A DNA stretch of 64,000 nucleotides from Phycomyces nitens. Lineage: Eukaryota; Mucoromycota; Mucoromycetes; Mucorales; Phycomycetaceae. Of the stretch, positions 57,594 to 64,000 are shown in pieces (the first letter of the stretch is position 1; the number at the start of each line of letters is the position of its first letter). Where the stretch lies: contig JAHRBC010000007.1 in NCBI GenBank assembly GCA_022702545.1, forward strand, positions 1,736,001 to 1,800,000, read 5' to 3'. Position numbers and translations under genes: made by a program. The notes beneath the pieces are model-generated. The model searched no databases and was not told the origin of the DNA. It saw nothing but the letters and a program-made list of their open reading frames with translations.

Positions 57594-58045
57594 CTTCATC
57601 ATCATTCCCAATGGAGATTTCCTCGTCACCAATCTCATTCCCAATGGAGACATCATTGTCAGACATGGACGCAGGTTCTGAAACAGGTACATTTGTCTGA
57701 CCACTCTCCTCCACAGCTCCAGGTTGGTGAATCAGAATAGCTACGAATATAGAATATAATAGTTGGTTAGACACTAGTAACATTTTAATAAATATTTCTT
57801 ACACTCAGTATCAACTTCCATTGCACTTATTTGTGAGTCTTTTATTATTATATAATATTAGTATTAAAATACACTACTGTTGTTTTAAATAAAATACCTC
57901 TTGAAGTTCTAAATGCTTCCTCTACTCTCGCTCTTTTGTTATGATGTTGAGCCATTCTTCTTGTCACAAAGGTATATCCTTCCTCATTATCACCGCATAC
58001 AGTGCAATAGCACTTGACATTGTAGATACTGCTGGCAGAAGACAT
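57594..58045 (-). pseudogene. F transposase, exons 1, 2 and start of exon 3
   Basis: Exons 57898-58045 (CYCTVCGDNEEGY, then HHNKRAR), 57803-57838 (36 bases, as in A1) and 57594-57740 (acidic). Phases agree. Exon 3 runs into the CTT duplication and element E, and continues at 51519. Together with 49228-51519 this forms one split gene. Confidence 0.85.
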
Positions 58046-58288
58046 GTTGTTTATGTTTGTAATGATAAAATTAAAAGGAAACAAGTGTTACATATATTTT
58101 ATTTGCTATACTTTTATAACAATACAAAGTAATACTCTAATGCTTATTATATCTGGGCCAATAGAAAATGCCAATATTATATTTTTGACATGAATACAAG
58201 AAAAACAGTTGAGTTGGAAAATGACCCCACATTAATACCAGTTCAGGGCAACTTGACCACTAGTATATTCAGGGTTGCTTTTCCAGTG

Positions 58289-59018
58289 AGGTGAAAGCAG
58301 GTCTCTGGTGGTGAACCGGTGCAGGCACTGGTGGAGGAGGAGGAGGAGTAGGAGTTGGTGTGGCATCCTGTAACTGGATCTGAATAGCATTGATTCCTCT
58401 TACTAGCTGACTCAACGTGGAATGGAACGATTCCGGGTACTCAGAAACTGTGGAGGGTGGGGCATGACAATTGTTCTGGGGCTCCTGTCGGTTTCCAGCT
58501 TGGTAGGGGTGATGATATTTGTCTTCAACCAACTCGATTTTACAGGCCAAGGCTGCGGCTTTGTCCATCTTCCCGGGTGTTCCTCGTTGCTCCAGGATAT
58601 AACCAATTTGGTTATTGACTGCACAAAGGAAAAAACGAATCTTCTGCTGCTCATTATGGATTCCCAGGTATGAAAACAGCTCACCAAGACGAAGTACCAG
58701 GTCGTCAACTGTTTGACCAGGCAGTTGCTTGATGGTATCTAATTCATTCCACCAGGCATCCTCCAGATGTTGTGAAATGAATTGTTTCTTAAACGCTCTC
58801 TCGAAATCTTCCCACTTGGAGATTTTCTGCTTGTATATGTTCCACCATCACATGGCGTTCCCCTTAAAGTGTGTGGCAGCAACCAGGAGAGCTTCCTCAT
58901 TGGACATTCCGACTGCATGTCAGATTCGGTCCATGTGCTGGAGCCATGAGAGGGGGTCAGGTCTTCCGGAACCAGTGAATGTTTTGGGAGGAGCCAGGAA
59001 CTTGGATCTTGTGGTCAT
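58289..59018 (-). pseudogene. Gyp2 gag, two stops, truncated by F
   Basis: From ATG at 59018 the frame matches Gyp1 Gag: KFLAPPKTFTGSGRPDPLSW, ATHFKGNA, WWNIY, ELDTIKQLPGQ. TGA at 58920-58922 and TGA at 58848-58850 replace Arg codons of Gyp1. It ends in a Pro-rich stretch where F begins. No CCHC knuckle or pol is present; they would lie beyond the lost left part of F. Confidence 0.85.
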
Positions 59019-59128
59019 TTTTGGTAGATAAGGTTTTTTTTTAAAATAAAAAGGGTTTTCTTGGTATAATTGGTTTAAAGGATGCTCAACACGTTATGGT
59101 TATTGAATTTCCTCAGCACGACCTCCAC

Positions 59129-59965
59129 TGACGTGTGTTGAGTTATGGTGTGTGGTGCAACAGGTCAGAATATATAAATAATATATATTGTATTCTTGTG
59201 ATTTCGTTCAGGACAATCCAACAAGAAGAATTTGCCAATCAGACGGGACTTGAAATAGATAAAGACAGTAAACAGGCAAACGAACAGGCAACGGACAGGC
59301 AAACGGACAGGTAAACGGACAACGGACAAACAGACAAACAGACAAATGGACAAACAAACAAACAGACAACAGACAAACGATGAGACAGTACTTGTAGATC
59401 CTAACAGTGTGCAACTTAGTATTTCCCGCAGGACAATAGCTCAAGTTCAGGGATGATGTTCAAAAGAAATAGAGAGAAAACTGAATGTATTTTATTGAAT
59501 GAAAAATGGAGCTCTTTTATACTAATTGACAACTGTGCACGTAGTGACAATCTAGATATAACTTATGCTAAATGATGATTATCGAGAAGAGTGTACAGTT
59601 CTTTGGGCATAATCACAAAAGGAAATACTCAAAAGAAAAACAAAAAGGAAACTAAACATCAAGAGAGAAATGCACTATCGGGAAGTATACAAAAAGAGTA
59701 ATATCAAGAAGTGCGAAAGGAACAAGTGCAATGCAGAGGGAAGCAAATGAAAAAGGAAATATAAATCAAAGGAAAAGAAAGAGGAAAACATTTAGAACTC
59801 AACGGGGTTGTTGACGTAGACAAATGATTCCAAGAGATCGGATCATGCCTTGCATGTCCCAAGGGAAGGTGACGTCTTCGACTGTCCCAAGGTAAAAACT
59901 TCAAAGTCACTTAGTAAATTGAGGGTTGGTAGTCATTGCTGGAACATTCTACAACACTTGTGTCA
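59129..59965 (-). repeat. Gyp2 5' LTR with CTGTCCGTTTG tandem array
   Basis: On the minus strand it starts TGACACAAGTGTTGTAG and ends CAACACACGTCA, followed by the same primer-site-like sequence as Gyp1. It is 837 bp and diverged. Inside (about 59270-59385) lie many short units like CTGTCCGTTTGC, also seen at 1-50. It is clearly related to the Gyp1 LTR at both ends but distinct in the middle. The 250 bases after it (59966-60215) hold nothing I recognise. Confidence 0.75.
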
Positions 59966-60697
59966 TCAAAGTGACGTGTGATGTGTTTGTATGGCTGTGT
60001 ATGGTAACCGAACGGGCGACAAATAAAATATATAAAAGAAACAATGAAAGAACCAGTAAAAGACTAATGAAACTCAACAGAAATATCCCCAAAATGACCG
60101 GGCAAAATATAACTGCTCTTCAGAGATCGAGAGCTTAAACTCAAAAGAATAAAATAACCGTAAAATTGATTGTAAAACTGACTCCTGTTTATTCATTGGA
60201 AAAGAATGTCTTTTACACTGGAAAAACGGGCTTGATTACCAGTGCGGAAAGATAAGTAAACAATAGTGTAATTACCTGAATTATGATAGACTCTACATAT
60301 AATTCCGCTTGAGAACAACCTGGTCTTAGCTGCTAGCAGTATGTCGTGATAATTGCTAGCATAATTATTGAAAGAGGTGCTGCAGCTGAGGTCCAGTAGC
60401 ACTTTCGGCGGGTATATCTAATTAGGTTATGGGGGGATTAAGCATTTAAATGTGCGGTTCCATTTTGAAAGAATCTATTTTGAGAGAATAACACTGTAGT
60501 ATTTTACATCTTTACTACACTTTTTCATCCTCATAGTGTAGTATTTAATCTTCTTTATTCTTTTTGACCAATAATATATCACCCATTATTTGATTTCCCA
60601 TTTATAATTGATTGGTAATGTTTTACGTTTTTATTTTTATTAGAAAGAATAGAATGTTTCTAGGTTTAGGGTCTACTATTACGCCTATTCCTATGGC

Positions 60698-61431
60698 CTA
60701 GCCGTTTCTACCCAGTTGCCTGCTGCTATTTGGATGGAATATTTTTCTACATAAAAAATACCTGCAAAAATATGAATATCCAGTGATTTTTTGGGCTGCG
60801 GGAGTGTTCTGTAAAAGATAAAAGAAGTGTTAATGATATGGGGTACAAAGAGAAAATTTTTGTGTGTCAAAAGATACTTACATTGCAAGAGATGGGCAAG
60901 AGTGCGCAAAGGGGACTTGAATTGTAAGGCTGGATGGGCTATGTGGCGGGTTTTACTATAAAAAAGAGAATAAAAATTAATATGGGTGAACAGAGTGATG
61001 ATATATTTAATTTACATACCAGGAGCCAAATGGGTTATCAAAGTAGGGGGCATGGTGTGCAAAGGAAGCCCAAGTGAGTCTATAAAACACATAATAATTA
61101 TTAATAAATAGTCTGAATAATATTTTAGATAAGTAAAAAGAGATTTATAAAGAATATTACCTTTATGATTACAATCGCAAATGATAGAGGAGGCCGATGG
61201 CGTGAATAGAAAGGGCAGTCTACAATGGAATAGAGTCAGAGAGGGAACAAGTATGATTGAAAGAAAAAAATTTACCTGGTGCCGATGGCATCCTTACATA
61301 AGTTGTTTGGCCAATCTAAGAGAGAAAGTGAAAATAATTTTTATCATGATGACGGTACCAGTGAATGCGGCCAGTGAGTATTTGTCTAGATGGCCATTGT
61401 GGAAAGGATGAGTTGGAATGGGAGCGCACAT
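60698..61431 (-). CDS. ORF3 of A2
   Basis: The six-exon structure is as in A1, with all splice sites kept. Changes include Arg to Cys in exon 3 (CGC to TGC) and Pro to Leu near the C-terminus (CCG to CTG), both CpG transitions. The frame remains open to the TAG at 60698-60700. Function unknown. Confidence 0.5.
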
Positions 61432-61727
61432 CTATGAAAACAGATTAATTTGTGTGTATAAAGAGGTATAAAAAATGTCTTACCAGAGAAAGGCGCCGAT
61501 ATCAAAAAAGCAAACAAAAGGAACAATAAAGGGAACCAAAGAAAAAGGAGAGAGTCTGAAAAAATTTTCACCTTTGAAGCATGCTGCGGAAAGCATGATG
61601 GATTGAGCCCAAAAACAATATCAAGGCCGATTGGCATCTCAGTGCTTCAAGACAATAGAGGAACATCTTTATAGTCATTCAAAATGCCTATATATAATGG
61701 CCTTTTTGATTTTCAACCTCTCTTACC

Positions 61728-61758
<31 letters not shown>

Positions 61759-61870
61759 TTACTTACTCACTCACCCAAACAGTTTTTGTACGTATATTAT
61801 ATTTATTTTTATTTCAATTGAACAAAAACTAATAATTATAATCGAAATATACTTTATCATATTCTAGAAA

Positions 61871-63036
61871 ATGGTTAACCAAAGAAGAACAATTGCTCCT
61901 CGTCCCACTCCTGCTGGTCCTACTTCTGCTCCTGCTCCTGACATGGAACAGATTATGGCAAAGCTTTCCGAGATGGAAGGCAAAATGACAAACGTCGAAG
62001 TGCAAGTGGGGTCTGTAAAGGCTCAACTCAACGTTGTTGTGGCTGGTAATGCTTCAGCCATTAGAGCAATTGGTGCATTGGGTAGTGCCCATAACACTGC
62101 TCTTGTCAACTCTCCTGCCATTCCTGTTGCACCTGTTGCTCTTCTACCAGTTGTGCCAACCAAGCAGACAAACAACGATGTCTATGTAAGTAGCAAATTA
62201 TATAGTATGTTATCAATTCATTATCTCATATACTGTGTCAGACGGCGATTTGCAAATATATGTGGAAGCCAAAGTTTTCATCGAGAATAACTGCAGAGAT
62301 CTTGGCAAACAATAACAAGCCAAGGTGGAATACAGACGTTCCTTTCAACCAAAGTCCAAACAAGGAGTTAGTTGTTAGGATTCTCAACTACTTGGAGCCC
62401 AAGTTTGAGAGCAAGGGAATGAGGAGAAGTGACTTGCACAAGAATCTTCACACCAACTTCAGGAGCCAAAGTTCCAAAGACAAGAAGTCTTCTTCGGCAA
62501 AAGCTGCCATGAACACTCGTTCAAGAAGGGCAAACCGTGCAGGCGAGGTAAGATATACTTTAAATAACTAATAAATATTTAATATCAAAGAAGCAGTATT
62601 AACTGAGAATTTTAGAGCCATTCTCGGCGCTTGAATGCCTACCTTGACAATGAGGACGCAATCAATGAGATGATGGGCAAAGATTGTGCCAACATGATCA
62701 TAAGGGAGGCAATGTCCAAGGGTGAATCTGATGTAGAGACATCTGAAAGTGGCACCAAACGTGTCATCCGTACTGTTTGCCCAGGATGGAGAAGTGATGA
62801 GGTAAATAATAATAAGGCAATAACTGGGTTACGTGTCTGAATTGTTATATAAAAGATTAATACTTGTATTTCAGTTTAATAGACTCATCACTATTGTTGA
62901 CTCTCATGTCCTTGATGGAATGGGTTTGCATTCCCATCAATTCTTGCCTCGGGTTTTTAAGAGTGTGTCAAACTCAGCGGCCCCAAATGATGTGGTTTCC
63001 CGCCTCCCACAGTGGGCTTTTAGAAACGATGTATAA
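61871..63036 (+). CDS. Accessory gene of A2, four exons
   Basis: Exons 61871-62185, 62242-62547 (306), 62616-62801 (186) and 62875-63036 join in frame to 322 residues. Seven residues longer than A1 because of an in-frame insertion in the N-terminal Pro/Ala run. RPGWRSDE is CPGWRSDE here (CGC to TGC) and SEGESD is SKGESD. Otherwise as the A1 gene. Confidence 0.8.
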
Positions 63037-63164
63037 ATAAAGTTGTTGTTTATATTTTCTCACCCACTTCCCCAAGAACGTAATACTGTCAATATATATA
63101 AAGTATATTTTTGGTGCCTTAATTTTGGTTATCTTTAAAAGAAGAAGATATTTTTTATTTTATA

Positions 63165-64000
63165 TTAGACACAGATTTTTTTTGGAAGAGGGATGACAAG
63201 CATCATTCTCTTATTAGTTTGAGTGATGTGCTCTCCAATGGCAACTTCTAACAAAATCCTGTGTACTGGCAAGATGCTGTTATGATCAGGCATGGAATAT
63301 TCATTTTTGCAAACCTCAACACCTTCATCCTCACACGATCTGTTAGAGGTTGTTGCAAACCATCTAACAAATGCGAATACATGTTGATTTTCATGAACCA
63401 TGCAAGTCCAGTGGTTGGTACTAGTTGATGGCGGCGTGAACTTATGAATAAAGAGATATTGGATTTGGCCGGTATATGCGTTTACTGTCTGATCATTACT
63501 ACCAACATATAACGCCTGTATATAGGATCCATGGTTGCCTAATCCATTTGTTCCACGGTAGACTTGGCCAAGTAGATCGATCGACTTCAACTTTGTTATT
63601 TGATCATCTACAAATGAGAACCAAGAAGAAGCTTCCTGATAGCTGGTGAGTTCGGCGATGCCATATTGCTCTCTGTAGTAACTCAACAAATGAGGATAGT
63701 CTACATCCTCCATTGACGTTGTCTTTCCAAGTTGCAGAGGAAAGGCTGAGGAAGGAAGAGGTTCATTGCCATTAACAGAGATCTCTGGATTCAAGGAAGA
63801 GTCCAAGAAGTGCTGCAAGTTGAATCGGCATTGGGTGTCTGGTACAGTGGCAGGTGAAAGGGTGGGTGAGGAGACGAGCTTGGCAAAGACAGAAGAGAAT
63901 GGGATTTTACTGGAGTATCCAAGGACTGCTTGCACATAATCGGCCTTGTACAATTCTTCAACAAAATTCCTCATATACGTTGCCTCAAAACTATCCTTTC
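63165..64000 (-). CDS. Transposase of A2, C-terminal part only
   Basis: Covers the last 269 or so residues of the A-family transposase, downstream of the catalytic Glu; the rest is beyond the window end. Differences from A1 include Arg to Cys (three sites), Arg to Trp and Arg to Gln, all from CGN codons. No stop or frameshift is seen in this part. Confidence 0.85.
   Translation of the reverse strand, partial: KDSFEATYMRNFVEELYKADYVQAVLGYSSKIPFSSVFAKLVSSPTLSPATVPDTQCRFNLQHFLDSSLNPEISVNGNEPLPSSAFPLQLGKTTSMEDVDYPHLLSYYREQYGIAELTSYQEASSWFSFVDDQITKLKSIDLLGQVYRGTNGLGNHGSYIQALYVGSNDQTVNAYTGQIQYLFIHKFTPPSTSTNHWTCMVHENQHVFAFVRWFATTSNRSCEDEGVEVCKNEYSMPDHNSILPVHRILLEVAIGEHITQTNKRMMLVIPLPKKICV

Larger units (their letters stand above)
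49228..58288 (-). mobile_element. CACTA-type element F, right part, split by E
   Basis: F sequence occupies 49228-51519 and 57594-58288. The right end, read inward, is CACTGGAAAAGCAACC at 58288 and it lies in Gyp2 gag. The left part (end of transposase, accessory gene, ORF3, left terminus) is missing: at 49227 it gives way to C. Element E is inserted in exon 3 of the transposase. Confidence 0.85.
60216..64000 (-). mobile_element. CACTA-type element A2, left part, runs off the window
   Basis: It starts CACTGGAAAAACGGGCTTGA and follows A1 closely throughout, including arms, ORF3, accessory gene and the end of the transposase. The left flank is TTA at 60213-60215. The right end is outside the window. 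Differences from A1 are few and mostly CpG to TpG or CpA. Confidence 0.95.

Noticed and set aside
59270..59385. CRISPR-like array
   Set aside because: Units are about 8-12 bases without unique spacers, in a eukaryotic LTR; simple tandem repeats.
1..64000. Host genes, tRNA or rRNA genes
   Set aside because: Read on both strands and none recognised; every long frame is assigned to a transposon.

Overview
The window is a repeat-dense piece of a eukaryotic, almost certainly fungal, genome. It is AT-rich, its genes carry short GT-AG introns of about 45-90 bases, and no host gene, tRNA or rRNA is recognisable. An early-diverging fungus (Mucoromycota-like) is my best guess, but that rests on overall character only.

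Nearly all of the 64 kb is transposons nested in transposons. (1) A Ty3/gypsy LTR retrotransposon, Gyp1 (159-14102), has near-identical 1033-bp LTRs, 4-bp target duplications, a gag, a pol (protease, RT, RNase H) and a separate integrase ORF. The integrase is split by a CACTA-type DNA transposon, A1 (6299-12560, duplication TAC). (2) Next to it is a diverged solo LTR (LTR-Y) split by CACTA element H1 (14878-21942, duplication CTC). (3) After an LTR-like spacer with a 378-bp solo copia-like LTR comes H2 (from 23728), a second copy of H1. H2 is interrupted by element G (from 28118), and G carries element B in an intron (28556-34811, duplication ATA). (4) G is cut off by element C (36990-49227), which carries a Helitron (Rep/helicase) in an intron. 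(5) C abuts element F, whose transposase is split by element E (51520-57593, duplication CTT). (6) F sits in the decayed gag of a second gypsy copy on the minus strand, Gyp2 (58289-59965). (7) A second copy of A, A2, runs from 60216 off the window end.

The main biological result is the shared design of the CACTA-type elements (families A, B, C, E, H; fragments of F and G). Termini are CACTG/CACTA and intact insertions have 3-bp duplications. Each encodes a four-exon DDE-type transposase (zinc-finger-like exon 1, tiny exon 2, acidic exon 3, catalytic exon 4). A convergent four-exon accessory gene of unknown function has exon 2 exactly 306 bases long in five of the six copies where it is complete and, outside H, ends exon 3 in W-R-S-D-E. 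A third small gene with many micro-exons (ORF3) is divergent from the accessory gene. The layout is TIR / ORF3 / accessory / transposase / TIR, in either orientation. Exon joints given here were derived by eye from phase continuity and comparison between copies.

Other notable points are a well-formed -1 frameshift signal at the Gyp1 gag-pol junction, evidence that C is a chimera of two insertions, and decay dominated by loss of CpG (Arg to Cys/His/Gln/Trp, and CGA to TGA stops).
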